From Hydrogenophilus sp. (lineage in GTDB: Bacteria; Pseudomonadota; Gammaproteobacteria; Burkholderiales; Rhodocyclaceae): a stretch of DNA of 64,000 bases. Of the stretch, positions 30,231-40,478 are shown in pieces. The stretch covers positions 148,430-212,429 of the forward strand of contig JAOAEZ010000001.1 of the NCBI GenBank assembly GCA_026416515.1. The letters are read 5' to 3'. Made by a program: the position numbers and the translations under genes. Position 1 is the first letter of the stretch, and each line of letters opens with the position of its first letter. The notes under the pieces were generated by a model, which was given only the letters and a program-made list of their open reading frames with translations, was not told the DNA's origin and ran no database searches.

Positions 30231-31006
30231 TTCGAGCAAGGCGTCGGTTAATTGGGGCATTTGCGCTTTTCCTTCTGAGCGCCTTGCTGCTTCCGTGGGT
30301 GATGGATTCAGAGCCACCACCTTCTTTGCGAGGATCGCCATCGCTGCGCTGGAGCGGAGAGGTTTCGGTGCCGCTGCCGCCGGTTGCTTCTTCTCCCGAT
30401 GCTCCTCCGCGCGGGGAGGGAGAGGGGCTAGCTGCTCTGCCGCCGGCGATGATTCCGCCTACCGCAGAGGTAGGAAAGGTTCAACAGACCCAGGGAGCAG
30501 CGGAGCCACAGGGAGGAGGAAAAACAACCCCGCCAGCACCCCAGGGCCCCTCCGGGGAGACAGGATCAGCGGGTCAAACGGGACAGACCGTTTCACCTCC
30601 TTCCGAACGACGGGGCGGGGGTCCGCCTTCTCAACCGCCGGCGTCGGTGACTCGAGAAAATAGTGAAAAGTTGGCACCAGCGGTCGTAAACGTTCCTCAA
30701 TGGAACGCAGAACGGGTGGCGGAACGCGCGCGCGCCCAGATGGCGTTGGCAGGGGTGACAGGCGAACAGCGCCCCCGTTATTACTGGTTTATCCAGGTCG
30801 CTGCGTTCCGGGAGGCGTCGGTAGCTGCTGAGGTGGTTACCCGTTTGCGCCAGCAGGGCTTTGAGGCTTATGTCGCTCCCGATCGCGGATGGCAGCGGGT
30901 GCGGGTTGGGCCTTATACCCAGGAGGGCGAGGCGAGGCAGGCTGCCGATACGATCGCTCGCGTTGTGCGAGCTCAACCACAGGTGATCGCAGCGAGGTTG
31001 CCATGA
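30191..31006 (+). CDS. SPOR-domain membrane protein (DedD-like)
   Basis: Bitopic cell-division or envelope protein of 271 residues. A cytoplasmic RARRRLIGA stretch leads into one TM helix (about 20-38), followed by a long Pro/Gly/Gln-rich periplasmic linker (about 40-180) and a C-terminal SPOR domain (about 197-271) with YYWFIQVAAFREASVAAEVV and WQRVRVGPYTQEGEAR. SPOR domains bind denuded glycan strands at the division septum. The ATG lies 40 bp inside folC, an unusually long overlap, but the TM-flanking pattern fits this start. The folC-dedD-cvpA-purF order is conserved. Confidence 0.93.
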   Translation: MGYETAGGEDQRLIRARRRLIGAFALFLLSALLLPWVMDSEPPPSLRGSPSLRWSGEVSVPLPPVASSPDAPPRGEGEGLAALPPAMIPPTAEVGKVQQTQGAAEPQGGGKTTPPAPQGPSGETGSAGQTGQTVSPPSERRGGGPPSQPPASVTRENSEKLAPAVVNVPQWNAERVAERARAQMALAGVTGEQRPRYYWFIQVAAFREASVAAEVVTRLRQQGFEAYVAPDRGWQRVRVGPYTQEGEARQAADTIARVVRAQPQVIAARLP

Positions 31007-31503
31007 ACGCGCTCGATGTGGCTGTTGTCGGAGTGTTGGCGCTTTCCGTCGGGGTGGGAGTGTGGCGCGGGTTTGTGGTCGAGTTCTTTTCACTACTGGC
31101 GTGGGGAACAGCGATCATAATGGGTTGGTTGTGGGGGGAGCCGGTGGGAGCAGCGGTGGCAGGGGGAAGGATCGCTAACCCTTACATCCAGTGGCTGGTA
31201 GGGGCAGTGGTTCTGGCATTTTTGGTTTTTGTGGTGAGTAATTTAGTGCGTTCTTTATTGGTGCAGTTTTTCCGGGCCGTCGGACTCGATAATTTCGACC
31301 GTTTCTTGGGTGCATTTTTCGGATTGGTACGGGGAGTAGCAATCGTGTGGCTGGGTGCAAAGGTGCTGCTGTGGCTCGGGGCAGGTAATTCTGTGTGGTG
31401 GCAGGAGGCGCGGACCCGGCCCTACTTAGAGGAGGGGATTGCGCAGTTAGCAACGCGACTTCCCGCCGCTCCTTCTTTCCAAAAGAAAGTGGAAGGATCT
31501 TAA
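31003..31503 (+). CDS. cvpA: CvpA family membrane protein
   Basis: Inner-membrane protein of 166 residues with about four hydrophobic segments (6-24, 28-48, 62-85, 103-125). The CvpA pattern is clear: DVAVVGVLALSVGVGVWRGFVVEFFSLLAW, here given by its positions 5-34, and the conserved FDRFLGAFFGLVRG. In E. coli CvpA is linked to colicin V production and envelope stress; its molecular activity is not established. The ATG 31003 overlaps the SPOR gene stop and purF follows 2 bp after. Confidence 0.94.
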   Translation: MNALDVAVVGVLALSVGVGVWRGFVVEFFSLLAWGTAIIMGWLWGEPVGAAVAGGRIANPYIQWLVGAVVLAFLVFVVSNLVRSLLVQFFRAVGLDNFDRFLGAFFGLVRGVAIVWLGAKVLLWLGAGNSVWWQEARTRPYLEEGIAQLATRLPAAPSFQKKVEGS

Positions 31504-31505
31504 CG

Positions 31506-33026
31506 ATGTGCGGCGTGTTGGGGGTAGTGGCTCATCAGCCGGTGAATCAGCTCCTTTACGATGGTTTGCTGGTGCTCCAACATCGCGGCCAGGATGCAGC
31601 GGGGATCGCTACCGCACACGAGGGGCGTTTCTATCTCCATAAGGGCCCGGGCTTGGTGCGCGATGTGTTCCGCACCCGCCATATGCGCAGCCTTATCGGA
31701 ACGTGGGGAATCGGCCATGTCCGTTATCCGACCGCGGGCGATCCCTATAATGCTTCAGAGGCACAGCCTTTCTATGTTAACTCCCCGTTTGGTTTGCTCC
31801 TTGCGCATAACGGAAATTTGACGAACGCCGAGGCACTGAAGGCTGAGATGTTTGCCAGCGACCGCCGGCATATCAATACTGATTCCGATTCGGAGGTTAT
31901 TCTCAACGTCTTCGCCCATGAGCTGCAAGTAAGTTGCCGCGATGGCGAATTGACCGACAGCGCGATCTTTCAGGCTGTGCGAGGGGTTCATCGCCGCTGC
32001 CGAGGGGCCTACGCGGTGGTGATGATGATCGCCGGGTATGGATTGCTGGCATTTCGCGATCCTTTCGGCATCCGGCCCTTGGTGTTCGGCCGCCGCGACA
32101 GCCCGCTGGGGAGCGAGTGGATGGTGGCTTCTGAGTCGGTGGCACTCGATGTTCTCGGCTTTACGCGGGTCCGCGACGTAGCGCCCGGAGAGGCGATCCT
32201 TTTCTCTGCCGATCGCGGAATGCGGGCGATGCAGTGCGCCGAGAACCCTATCTTGGCAAGCTGTCTGTTTGAGTTTGTGTACCTCGCCCGACCCGACTCG
32301 CTGATCGATGGGGTTTCAGTCTACGCGGCTCGAGTGCGAATGGGTGAGAAATTGGCCGACCGCTTTCGGACCTTTTTCCGCCGGGAGGAGGTGGATGTGG
32401 TCATCCCAGTTCCCGATTCGGCACGGCCAGCCGCATTGGCGTTGGCGCAGCAGCTCGGCTTTCCCTATCGCGAGGGGTTTGTGAAGAACCGCTATATCGG
32501 CCGCACCTTTATCATGCCGGGGCAGGCGGTGCGTAAAAAATCGGTACGTCAAAAGTTAAACGTCATCCCTCAGGAGTTCGCAGGCAAGAACGTACTCATC
32601 GTGGATGACTCTATCGTCCGAGGAACGACGTCGCGCGAAATCGTGCAAATGGCGCGCGAGGCAGGGGCACGGCGAGTGATTCTCGCTTCGGCAGCACCTC
32701 CTGTCCGATTTGCTAATGTTTATGGGATCGATATGCCAACGCGCAACGAGTTGATCGCCGCCTTTCGGAGCGTTGACGAGGTGTGCGCCGAAATCGGTGC
32801 CGATGCGATCCTTTACCAGAGTTTGGAGGATCTCAAAGAGTGTATCCGGAGCCTTAACCCAGAGATTCGCCACTTCGAGGCTTCATGCTTCGACGGTCAT
32901 TATGTGACGGGCGATGTTTCAAACGACTATCTGAATGAGGTGGAGTCGGCGCGGGCGCGCAGTAGTTCCGGATGCCGAGAGGGGGCGCAGCTCGATCTGC
33001 TCGTGGTAGACGAAGGTGAGGAGTGA
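31506..33026 (+). CDS. purF: Amidophosphoribosyltransferase
   Basis: First committed enzyme of purine synthesis, making 5-phosphoribosylamine from PRPP and glutamine. It has 506 residues. The N-terminal nucleophile Cys2 directly follows the initiator (MCGVLGVV), so there is no propeptide and it belongs to the E. coli-like class. Glutaminase markers are LLVLQHRGQDAAGIAT and LLAHNGNLTN. The phosphoribosyltransferase PRPP loop is VLIVDDSIVRGTT at about 364-376. A 4-bp or 1-base overlap with metZ follows, depending on the metZ start. Confidence 0.98.
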   Translation: MCGVLGVVAHQPVNQLLYDGLLVLQHRGQDAAGIATAHEGRFYLHKGPGLVRDVFRTRHMRSLIGTWGIGHVRYPTAGDPYNASEAQPFYVNSPFGLLLAHNGNLTNAEALKAEMFASDRRHINTDSDSEVILNVFAHELQVSCRDGELTDSAIFQAVRGVHRRCRGAYAVVMMIAGYGLLAFRDPFGIRPLVFGRRDSPLGSEWMVASESVALDVLGFTRVRDVAPGEAILFSADRGMRAMQCAENPILASCLFEFVYLARPDSLIDGVSVYAARVRMGEKLADRFRTFFRREEVDVVIPVPDSARPAALALAQQLGFPYREGFVKNRYIGRTFIMPGQAVRKKSVRQKLNVIPQEFAGKNVLIVDDSIVRGTTSREIVQMAREAGARRVILASAAPPVRFANVYGIDMPTRNELIAAFRSVDEVCAEIGADAILYQSLEDLKECIRSLNPEIRHFEASCFDGHYVTGDVSNDYLNEVESARARSSSGCREGAQLDLLVVDEGEE

Positions 33027-34198
33027 TGAGACCTTCTACTGTCGCTGTTCGTGCGGGTTGTAACCGCTCTCAGTTCGGGGAGCATGCGGAGGGACTTTTT
33101 TTGACCTCCAGTTTCGTTTTTTCCTCAGCAGCTGAGGCGGCGGCGCGTTTTGCGGGGGAGGCCGAGGGATTTGTCTATTCGCGCTTTGGCAATCCGACCG
33201 TGGCAATTTTCGAGGAGCGATTGGCAGCGCTCGAGGGGGGAGAGCGCGCGATCGCTACAGCTTCGGGGATGGCTGCGGTGTTGGCAGTGGCGATGACTTT
33301 CTTGCGAGCAGGGGATCGAGTGGTCGCAGGGCAAGAGCTGTTCGGCGCGACTATTCAGCTGTTTTCCAACGTACTCGCTCGTTTTGGCGTGGAGACCGTT
33401 TTCGCTGATCCTACCGATTTGCCGACATTTGAGGCGGTGTTGGAACGTACGCGGCCGCGGCTTGTCTTTATCGAAACCCCGACCAACCCGCTGACCGGAA
33501 TCGTCGATTTGACCGCGGTGGCGGAGAGAACGCGGGCGATAGAGGCATTGCTGGTGGTCGATAACTGCTTCGCTACGCCGGTGCTCCAACAACCTCTTAA
33601 GTTGGGAGCCGATCTGGTGATCCATTCGGCGACCAAATACCTCGATGGACAGGGACGGGTATTAGGAGGAGCAGTAGTGGGCGCCGCTGCATTACTGGAG
33701 GAGGTTTATCGTTTTCTTCGCGTGGCGGGGCCTTCCTTGTCGCCTTTTAACGCGTGGGTTCTTTTGAAAGGTTTAGAGACCTTGCCGGTCCGAATGGCCG
33801 CCCATTGCCAGCATGCAGAGAGGGTGGCGTCATTTTTGGCCGCTCATCCCCGAGTGGTGCAAGTGCGTTATCCCGGATTGCCTTCTCATCCCCACCATGC
33901 CCGCGCCCACCAACAGATGAGGGGGTTCGGCGGGATTATCGCTTTCGAGGTGGCGGGAGGTCGCACCGCAGCGTGGCAGGTGATCGATTCGGTGCGCCTT
34001 TTCTCGATTACCGCAAACTTGGGGGATGCAAAGAGCACCATTACCCATCCGGCTACCACGACCCACGGCCGACTTTCGCCAGAGGTACGGGCGGCGATGG
34101 GGGTCGGAGAGGGGCTGATCCGCCTTTCAATCGGGTTGGAGGATCCCGATGATTTGTGCGACGATTTGGCAGCGGCGCTGGCGTGCCTTGCGCGATGA
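33026..34198 (+). CDS. metZ: O-succinylhomoserine sulfhydrylase
   Basis: PLP enzyme of the Cys/Met-metabolism family that makes homocysteine directly from O-succinylhomoserine and sulfide. It has 390 residues from ATG 33026; GTG 33023 is an alternative. The PLP lysine is Lys204 in HSATKYLDGQGRVLGG, and the second-subunit phosphate contact is in YSRFGNPTV. The LDGQGRVLGGAVVG segment and the purF-metZ neighbourhood favour MetZ over cystathionine gamma-synthase, but the family is hard to subdivide by eye. Confidence 0.93.
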   Translation: MRPSTVAVRAGCNRSQFGEHAEGLFLTSSFVFSSAAEAAARFAGEAEGFVYSRFGNPTVAIFEERLAALEGGERAIATASGMAAVLAVAMTFLRAGDRVVAGQELFGATIQLFSNVLARFGVETVFADPTDLPTFEAVLERTRPRLVFIETPTNPLTGIVDLTAVAERTRAIEALLVVDNCFATPVLQQPLKLGADLVIHSATKYLDGQGRVLGGAVVGAAALLEEVYRFLRVAGPSLSPFNAWVLLKGLETLPVRMAAHCQHAERVASFLAAHPRVVQVRYPGLPSHPHHARAHQQMRGFGGIIAFEVAGGRTAAWQVIDSVRLFSITANLGDAKSTITHPATTTHGRLSPEVRAAMGVGEGLIRLSIGLEDPDDLCDDLAAALACLAR

Positions 34199-34207
34199 GG
34201 GCTATAG

Positions 34208-34660
34208 ATGAAGAGGGTATGGTTGGTACGGCTTTTAGGGATGGGAGCGGGAGGAGCGATTCTAAACGGCTGCGCTTTGGATCCAGGCGGCGTATTCGAT
34301 CGAGTGGCCGCGATCGCTTCTCCTTATGCAGCACCGGTGCGGCAGGGAAATTGGGTGGATCCCGAGCTGATCGCGAAACTGTCGCCCGGAATGAGTAAAG
34401 ATGAGGTGCGTAAGTTGCTGGGGGCGCCGTTGCTGGTCGATCCATTCCGGGATAATCGTTGGGATTATCTCTACCGTTTCGACAACCGACGGGGGGTTAT
34501 CGAGGATCGCCGCCTTACGCTCTTTTTCGCAGAAGGGCGGTTGATACGAGTCGAACACGAGGGATGGGTACCTCATGCGTCGGTCTTGGAAGGGAAAGAG
34601 CATAGTCCGCGCGGGATCCAAGTGATCGAGATTGCGCCGCGAAAGGGAGAGGGAGGATGA
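34208..34660 (+). CDS. bamE: Outer membrane protein assembly factor BamE
   Basis: Small lipoprotein of the BAM complex that folds outer-membrane beta-barrels. It has 150 residues. A lipoprotein signal peptide ends at the lipobox LNGC (Cys22). The BamE core is GNWVDPELIAKLSPGMSKDE and VRKLLGAPLLVDPF...WDYLYRF. It starts 9 bp after metZ and overlaps dapB as ATGA. In many proteobacteria bamE is divergent from fur; here fur is missing and bamE is continuous with the upstream operon. Confidence 0.95.
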   Translation: MKRVWLVRLLGMGAGGAILNGCALDPGGVFDRVAAIASPYAAPVRQGNWVDPELIAKLSPGMSKDEVRKLLGAPLLVDPFRDNRWDYLYRFDNRRGVIEDRRLTLFFAEGRLIRVEHEGWVPHASVLEGKEHSPRGIQVIEIAPRKGEGG

Positions 34661-35466
34661 CGCTCCGAGTGGGTGTGACAGGAGCTACCGGCCGAATGGG
34701 ACAGATGGTGATCGAAGCAATCCTTGCCCCTGAGTCGGGAATGACGCTTGCTTCGGCATGGGACCGTTTCGATTCTCCGGCAATCGGCCACGATGCAGGA
34801 GCATGTTGCGGAAAAAGGAGCGGCTGTGTGGTGACCGCCGAGATAGAGGCAGCAGTAGCAGCAGCAGAATGTATGATCGATTTTAGCCGGCCAGAGGCTT
34901 CGTTGGTGCTTCTTGCGGAGGCAGTACGGCAACGACGGCCATTGGTGATCGGTACAACAGGTTTCGACACAGAGGGTCGAAGGGCGATTGAGAGCGCAGC
35001 GCAGACTATTCCGATCGTCTTTTCCCCTAATATGGCGGTGGGGGTAAACGCTGTGTTCTATCTGCTCGAGGTGGCTACCCGCTTATTGGCGGATTTCGAT
35101 GTCGAGATCATAGAGGCGCACCATCGCTTTAAGGTGGACGCGCCGTCGGGAACGGCGTTAGAGATGGGGCGAATCATCGCAGCGGCACGCGGTTGGCTGT
35201 TGGCAGAGGTGGCAACTTTTGAACGTCACGGAGAGACAGGAGTTCGACCGACGGCGTCGATCGGGTTTTCTGCGGTGCGTGGGGGAGATATAGTAGGGGA
35301 TCATACGGTCCTTTTCGCAGGGAGAGGGGAACGAATCGAAATCACGCATCGCGCCCAGAGCAGAATGCCGTATGCGTTGGGCGCTTTGGCAGCAGCGCGT
35401 TTTGTGGTAGACCAAAAGGCTGGCCTTTATACGATGCGCGATGTGCTGGCGATAAAGAAGGGGTGA
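34657..35466 (+). CDS. dapB: 4-Hydroxy-tetrahydrodipicolinate reductase
   Basis: NAD(P)H-dependent reductase of the lysine/diaminopimelate pathway, 269 residues. The nucleotide-binding loop is GVTGATGRMGQMV (5-17). VIGTTGF, FSPNMAVGVNAVFYLLE, the catalytic EAHHRFKVDAPSGTALEMG and the C-terminal RFVVDQKAGLYTMRDVL are diagnostic. It is the last gene of the aroC-to-dapB run. The 131 bp that follow carry the carA promoter and hairpin. Confidence 0.98.
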   Translation: MTLRVGVTGATGRMGQMVIEAILAPESGMTLASAWDRFDSPAIGHDAGACCGKRSGCVVTAEIEAAVAAAECMIDFSRPEASLVLLAEAVRQRRPLVIGTTGFDTEGRRAIESAAQTIPIVFSPNMAVGVNAVFYLLEVATRLLADFDVEIIEAHHRFKVDAPSGTALEMGRIIAAARGWLLAEVATFERHGETGVRPTASIGFSAVRGGDIVGDHTVLFAGRGERIEITHRAQSRMPYALGALAAARFVVDQKAGLYTMRDVLAIKKG

Positions 35467-35530
35467 AGAGTGGTTCCGAAAGGCGGTGAGAAGGCAGAGG
35501 GGTAAGAGAGAAAGGGAGTTTAGGAGAGTG

Positions 35531-35539
35531 TGGTATAAT
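35531..35539 (+). promoter_or_regulatory. Extended -10 promoter of carA
   Basis: TGGTATAAT gives a perfect TATAAT hexamer (35534-35539) with the upstream TG of an extended -10 element. No good -35 is seen 16-18 bp upstream (AAAGGG region), which fits extended -10 promoters. Initiation would be near 35545-35547, about 50 bp before the carA ATG and directly ahead of the hairpin at 35548. Confidence 0.7.
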
Positions 35540-35547
35540 TCGCTAAG

Positions 35548-35579
35548 AAACGGGTAGGGTAAACGCCTCCCGTTTTTTT
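35548..35579 (+). terminator. Terminator-like hairpin in the carA leader
   Basis: AAACGGG (35548-35554) pairs with CCCGTTT (35569-35575), with an inner AGG/CCT extension across a one-base bulge, and the stem runs into seven T (35573-35579). It has the form of an intrinsic terminator. It lies within the first 35 nt of the predicted carA transcript, so it may act as an attenuator, or it may end transcription arriving from dapB while new transcripts escape. No leader peptide was found. Confidence 0.65.
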
Positions 35580-35597
35580 GTGCGATAAGGATCTAGG

Positions 35598-36746
35598 ATG
35601 AGTCGTCGCGCATTACTCGCTTTGGCCGATGGAACTATCTTTTGGGGGGTTGCAATCGGCGCTCCCGGCTTAGCGGTGGGAGAGGTGGTTTTTAATACTT
35701 CGATCACCGGTTATCAAGAGATTTTGACCGATCCGAGCTACCGCCGCCAGATTGTGACTTTGACCGCTCCGCAGATCGGCAACGTCGGCGTCAACGGCGA
35801 AGATTGGGAGAGTAGCGCAGTTCATGCCGCAGGGTTGGTGGTTCGGGAAGCGTCCCGTATAGCGAGCAATTTCCGTGCTGATGAGGAGTTGTCTTCGTAT
35901 CTGATTCGTCAAGGGGTAGTGGCGATCGGAGAGGTCGACACACGTGCGCTTACCCGCCGGTTGCGCGATGGAGGAGCCCAGGCAGGGGCAATTTTGTCCG
36001 CAGCGCATTCCGGTGAACTGCTCGATCCGGCGGTTGCGATCGAGGCTGCGCGCGCTTTTCCAGGTTTGGCAGGGATGGATCTGGCGCAGGAGGTGAGCTG
36101 CAAAGAGCCTCACCAATGGGAAGAGGGTGTTTGGCGCCTCGGGGTGGGATTCGAGCGCTCTACGGCGGAACGGGAACGCCACCATGTGGTTGTTTACGAT
36201 TTTGGGGTCAAACGCAATATCTTGCGTCACTTGGTAACGCGCGGCTGCCGGGTGACCGTGATCCCAGCAACCACCCCTTATGAGAGGGTGAAAGAGTTGG
36301 CACCCGACGGAATTCTTTTGTCCAACGGGCCAGGGGACCCCGAACCGTGCGCTTACGCGATCGAGGCGACCCGGGCTGCGATCGTGGATGGTGTGCCGAT
36401 CTTTGGCATCTGCTTAGGACATCAGATCTTGGGGTTGGCTTCCGGCGGTCGAACAGTAAAGATGAAATTCGGGCACCATGGGGCTAACCATCCGGTCAAA
36501 GAGCTCGCCACCGGCCGGGTGTTTATCACTAGCCAAAACCATGGCTTTGCTGTCGATGGTGATTCGCTGCCGAGTGTTTGCCGGGTAACCCATATATCGC
36601 TCTTTGACGGAAGCGTGCAGGGAATCGAGCGCACCGATGCGCCCGCTTTTGGGTTTCAGGGGCACCCGGAGGCAAGCCCTGGTCCGCACGATATAGCGGA
36701 GCTTTTCGATCGCTTTGTGGCGCTGATGGATGCAAGGCGCCAGTGA
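35598..36746 (+). CDS. carA: Carbamoyl-phosphate synthase small subunit
   Basis: Glutaminase subunit supplying ammonia to CarB for carbamoyl phosphate, used in pyrimidine and arginine synthesis. It has 382 residues. The class I amidotransferase nucleophile is Cys272 in FGICLGHQ, with the His/Glu of [12 protein letters not shown] near 355. The CarA N-terminal domain has [20 protein letters not shown]. The ATG 35598 follows AAGGATCTAGG. carB starts 24 bp downstream. Regulation probably occurs in the leader, judging from the hairpin. Confidence 0.98.
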   Translation: MSRRALLALADGTIFWGVAIGAPGLAVGEVVFNTSITGYQEILTDPSYRRQIVTLTAPQIGNVGVNGEDWESSAVHAAGLVVREASRIASNFRADEELSSYLIRQGVVAIGEVDTRALTRRLRDGGAQAGAILSAAHSGELLDPAVAIEAARAFPGLAGMDLAQEVSCKEPHQWEEGVWRLGVGFERSTAERERHHVVVYDFGVKRNILRHLVTRGCRVTVIPATTPYERVKELAPDGILLSNGPGDPEPCAYAIEATRAAIVDGVPIFGICLGHQILGLASGGRTVKMKFGHHGANHPVKELATGRVFITSQNHGFAVDGDSLPSVCRVTHISLFDGSVQGIERTDAPAFGFQGHPEASPGPHDIAELFDRFVALMDARRQ

Positions 36747-36770
36747 AACTGTGAGGGATGAGGCAACCCG

Positions 36771-39700
36771 ATGCCAAAACGGACTGATATCCGCTCTATT
36801 TTGATTGTCGGCGCAGGCCCAATCGTGATCGGGCAGGCATGCGAGTTTGACTATTCAGGAACCCAGGCGTGCAAGGCGCTTAAAGAGGAGGGATACCGGG
36901 TCATCCTGGTGAATTCAAACCCCGCGACTATTATGACCGACCCGGAGATGGCCGATGTGACCTATATCGAGCCTATTACGCCTACCGTTCTTGAAAGAAT
37001 CATCGCTGCGGAGCGGCCCGATGCATTGCTCCCGACGATGGGGGGACAGACCGCTTTGAACGTGGCGCTGAGTTTGGCGCGGGCAGGGGTGTTGACCCAA
37101 TACGGCGTGAAATTGATCGGCGCCAGCGAGGAGGCTATCGCGAAGGCAGAGGATCGCCAGCAATTTAAGGAGGCGATGACTCGGATCGGCCTGGAATCGG
37201 CTCGCTCAGGGATTGCCCGTTCGCTGGAGGAGGCACTGGCGGTCCAGACAACGATCGGTTTTCCAGTGATTATCCGGCCCTCCTTTACGTTAGGGGGATC
37301 AGGGGGAGGGATCGCCTACAACATGGAGGAGTTCGTCGAGATCTGCAAGCGTGGGTTTGATTTGAGCCCAGCGCACGAGCTGTTGATCGAGGAGTCGCTG
37401 ATCGGTTGGAAAGAGTTTGAAATGGAGGTGGTGCGCGATAGCGCCGATAATGCGATTATCGTTTGCTCTATCGAGAACCTCGACCCGATGGGGGTTCATA
37501 CGGGTGACTCGGTGACCGTAGCCCCGGCGATGACGTTGACCGATAAAGAGTACCAGCGAATGCGCGACGCGGCAATCGCTGTGTTGCGCGAGATCGGCGT
37601 CGATACCGGTGGGTCCAATGTTCAGTTCGCGATCCATCCTGCCAATGGACGAATGGTGGTGGTCGAGATGAATCCGCGCGTGTCGCGTTCGTCGGCACTC
37701 GCTTCTAAAGCGACAGGTTTCCCGATCGCCAAAGTGGCCGCTAAATTGGCGGTGGGCTATACACTCGATGAACTGAGAAACGAAATCACAGGGGGAGCGA
37801 TCCCCGCTTCTTTTGAGCCGACGATCGATTATGTGGTGACTAAAGTACCCCGCTTCGCATTTGAAAAGTTTCCCCAGGCGAACGATCGACTTACGACCCA
37901 GATGAAGTCGGTGGGAGAGGTAATGGCAATCGGCCGCACCTTTCAAGAGTCGATCCAAAAGGCGTTGCGCGGTTTGGAGGTAGGGATTTATGGGTTTGAT
38001 GAGGTAGAGGCAACACCAGAGGAGCTGGACCACGAGTTGGCCAACCCCGGTCCTTTCCGTTTGCTTTATATCGCTCAGGCGTTCCGCGAGGGATATTCGC
38101 GGGAGCGGGTAGAGCAGCTGACGCGAATCGATTCTTGGTTTTTGCGGGAGATCGAGGATTTGGTTCAGACGGAGCAGGGATTGCGCGGCCGCTCGCTGAA
38201 GGCAATCGGCGCCGATGAGTTAAGGATGTTGAAACGAAAGGGATTTTCCGATCGGCGCTTGGCGAAGTTGCTCGCGACCGATGAGGAGTCAGTGCGCCGT
38301 TACCGCCATGCGCTTGGCGTTCGCCCGGTTTTCAAACGAGTGGATACATGCGCAGCGGAGTTTGCAACGCCTACCGCTTACCTCTATTCGACGTACGAGA
38401 GCGAGTGTGAGGCTGCGCCGAGCAATCGCCGCAAGATCATGATCTTGGGTGGGGGACCTAACCGGATCGGCCAGGGGATCGAGTTCGACTACTGCTGCGT
38501 TCACGCCGCGCTGGCCCTTAAGGCCGATGGGTTCGAAACGATCATGGTAAACTGCAACCCGGAGACCGTTTCTACCGATTACGACACCGCCGACCGCCTC
38601 TATTTCGAGCCGATTACGGTGGAGGATTTGCTGGAGATCATCCACATCGAGCAGCCGGAGGGGGTTATCGTCCAATTCGGCGGGCAGACGCCGCTGAAGC
38701 GTGCGCAGGCGTTGGCCCGCGAGGGGGTTCGGATCATCGGCACAAGCCCCGAGGCGATCGATATCGCTGAAGATCGAGAGCGATTTCAGCGATTGATCGC
38801 TCGGCTCGGATTGAGACAGCCTGCAAACCGCACGGCGCGGACGGCTGAGGAGGCGATGCGGTTGGCGGGGGAGATCGGTTACCCGTTGGTCGTCCGTCCG
38901 AGCTATGTGCTGGGGGGGCGGGCGATGGAGATCGTCCATGAGCCCCAAGACCTAGAGCGTTATATCCGCGAGGCAGTGAAGGTTTCAAACGACGCGCCAG
39001 TGTTATTGGACCGTTTCCTGAACGACGCCGTCGAGGTCGATATCGACGCCGTGAGCGATGGGAAAGAGGTGGTGATCGCCGGCTTGATGGAACATATCGA
39101 GATGGCGGGGGTCCACTCCGGAGATTCGGCGTGTTCGTTGCCCCCCTATACGCTTTCCCCAGCGGTGAGGGATGAGATCCGCCGTCAAACAGTGGCGTTG
39201 GCGAAGGCGCTGGGCGTGGTGGGTTTGATGAATGCCCAGTTCGCCGTGCAAGGAAGCGGCGATCAGGCGACCGTTTATGTGTTGGAAGTAAACCCGCGGG
39301 CGTCGCGAACGGTCCCGTTTGTCTCGAAGGCGTGCGGAGTCCCTTTTGCAAAGGTCGCCGCACGGTGCATGGTGGGGAAAAGCCTTGCCGAACAGGGGGT
39401 AAGAGAGGAGATCGTCCCTTCTCACTTTAGCGTGAAAGAGGCCGTCTTTCCTTTTATTAAGTTTCCCGGGGTCGATCCTATTCTCGGACCGGAGATGAAG
39501 TCGACCGGCGAGGTGATGGGGGTGGGACGCACATTTGCGGAGGCTTATTACAAAGCACAGTTGGCCGCGGGGGTGATCTTGCCGATCAAAGGACGGGTTT
39601 TTATCAGCGTAAAACCCTCCGACCGAGCAGGAGTGGTGGAGGTGGCGCGCCGCTTCCATGCGCTGGGATTTGAATTGGTGGCGACGCGCGGTACGGCGCG

Positions 39701-39998
39701 GACGATCGCAGCAGCGGGAATTCCGGTACAGCCGGTAAACAAAGTGACCGAGGGGCGCCCTCATATCGTGGATATGATCAAAAACGGTGAGATCGCCTTA
39801 GTGATCAATACCGTGGAAGAGCGACGCCAAGCAATCCTCGATTCACGATCGATCCGAACGAGTGCGTTGGCTGCGAAAGCGCCGATCTTCACTACGTTGG
39901 AGGGTGCTGAGGCAGCAGCGATGGGAATTGCCATGGCAGAGCATTATGGCGTCTACGCACTGCAGACGCTTCACCGTGAGGCGTTACAGGGGGCGTAA
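36771..39998 (+). CDS. carB: Carbamoyl-phosphate synthase large subunit
   Basis: Synthetase subunit of 1075 residues with the usual duplicated architecture. The first ATP-grasp half (about 1-400) opens with [20 protein letters not shown], an oligomerisation domain spans about 400-550, and a second ATP-grasp half starts near [20 protein letters not shown]. The C-terminal MGS-like allosteric domain (about 935-1075) includes [15 protein letters not shown]. The single full-length chain shows no split. CarB is normally inhibited by UMP and activated by ornithine through this last domain. Confidence 0.98.
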   Translation: MPKRTDIRSILIVGAGPIVIGQACEFDYSGTQACKALKEEGYRVILVNSNPATIMTDPEMADVTYIEPITPTVLERIIAAERPDALLPTMGGQTALNVALSLARAGVLTQYGVKLIGASEEAIAKAEDRQQFKEAMTRIGLESARSGIARSLEEALAVQTTIGFPVIIRPSFTLGGSGGGIAYNMEEFVEICKRGFDLSPAHELLIEESLIGWKEFEMEVVRDSADNAIIVCSIENLDPMGVHTGDSVTVAPAMTLTDKEYQRMRDAAIAVLREIGVDTGGSNVQFAIHPANGRMVVVEMNPRVSRSSALASKATGFPIAKVAAKLAVGYTLDELRNEITGGAIPASFEPTIDYVVTKVPRFAFEKFPQANDRLTTQMKSVGEVMAIGRTFQESIQKALRGLEVGIYGFDEVEATPEELDHELANPGPFRLLYIAQAFREGYSRERVEQLTRIDSWFLREIEDLVQTEQGLRGRSLKAIGADELRMLKRKGFSDRRLAKLLATDEESVRRYRHALGVRPVFKRVDTCAAEFATPTAYLYSTYESECEAAPSNRRKIMILGGGPNRIGQGIEFDYCCVHAALALKADGFETIMVNCNPETVSTDYDTADRLYFEPITVEDLLEIIHIEQPEGVIVQFGGQTPLKRAQALAREGVRIIGTSPEAIDIAEDRERFQRLIARLGLRQPANRTARTAEEAMRLAGEIGYPLVVRPSYVLGGRAMEIVHEPQDLERYIREAVKVSNDAPVLLDRFLNDAVEVDIDAVSDGKEVVIAGLMEHIEMAGVHSGDSACSLPPYTLSPAVRDEIRRQTVALAKALGVVGLMNAQFAVQGSGDQATVYVLEVNPRASRTVPFVSKACGVPFAKVAARCMVGKSLAEQGVREEIVPSHFSVKEAVFPFIKFPGVDPILGPEMKSTGEVMGVGRTFAEAYYKAQLAAGVILPIKGRVFISVKPSDRAGVVEVARRFHALGFELVATRGTARTIAAAGIPVQPVNKVTEGRPHIVDMIKNGEIALVINTVEERRQAILDSRSIRTSALAAKAPIFTTLEGAEAAAMGIAMAEHYGVYALQTLHREALQGA

Positions 39999-40001
39999 GC
40001 G

Positions 40002-40478
40002 ATGGGAAAATATCCAATAACGGTTGAGGGGGCAGAGCGTTTGCGAGCGGAGCTTCACCGGCTCAAAACGGTGGAGCGACCAGCGGTGATCGCGGCGATC
40101 GCGGAGGCGCGGAGCCACGGGGATCTTTCGGAGAATGCCGAATATGAGGCAGCCCGAGAGCGGCAGTCGTTTATTGAGGGGCGAATTTTGGAGTTGGAGG
40201 CAAAGTTGGCCAACGCCCAAATCATCGATCCGAAGACGCTCGACGCCGATGGTCGAGTGGTGTTCGGAGCAACCGTGGTTTTGGAGGAGATAGAGAGCGG
40301 GGAACGAGCGACCTACCAGCTGGTGGGGGAGGATGAGGCCGATGTGAAAAGGGGTAAAATTTCGATTACCTCCCCGATTGCCCGCGCTTTGATTGGAAAA
40401 TACGCGGGGGATATAGCGACGGTGGAGGCTCCGGGGGGACGCCGCGAATATGAGATTCTCGAGGTGCGTTATGAGTAG
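40002..40478 (+). CDS. greA: Transcription elongation factor GreA
   Basis: Secondary-channel factor that stimulates transcript cleavage by backtracked RNA polymerase. It has 158 residues: an N-terminal coiled coil (about 1-75) with the acidic tip [18 protein letters not shown], where the essential Asp/Glu pair sits, and a C-terminal FKBP-like domain with [17 protein letters not shown]. It follows carB by 3 bp. Its 3' end overlaps the convergent yhbY gene by 10 bp. Confidence 0.98.
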   Translation: MGKYPITVEGAERLRAELHRLKTVERPAVIAAIAEARSHGDLSENAEYEAARERQSFIEGRILELEAKLANAQIIDPKTLDADGRVVFGATVVLEEIESGERATYQLVGEDEADVKRGKISITSPIARALIGKYAGDIATVEAPGGRREYEILEVRYE

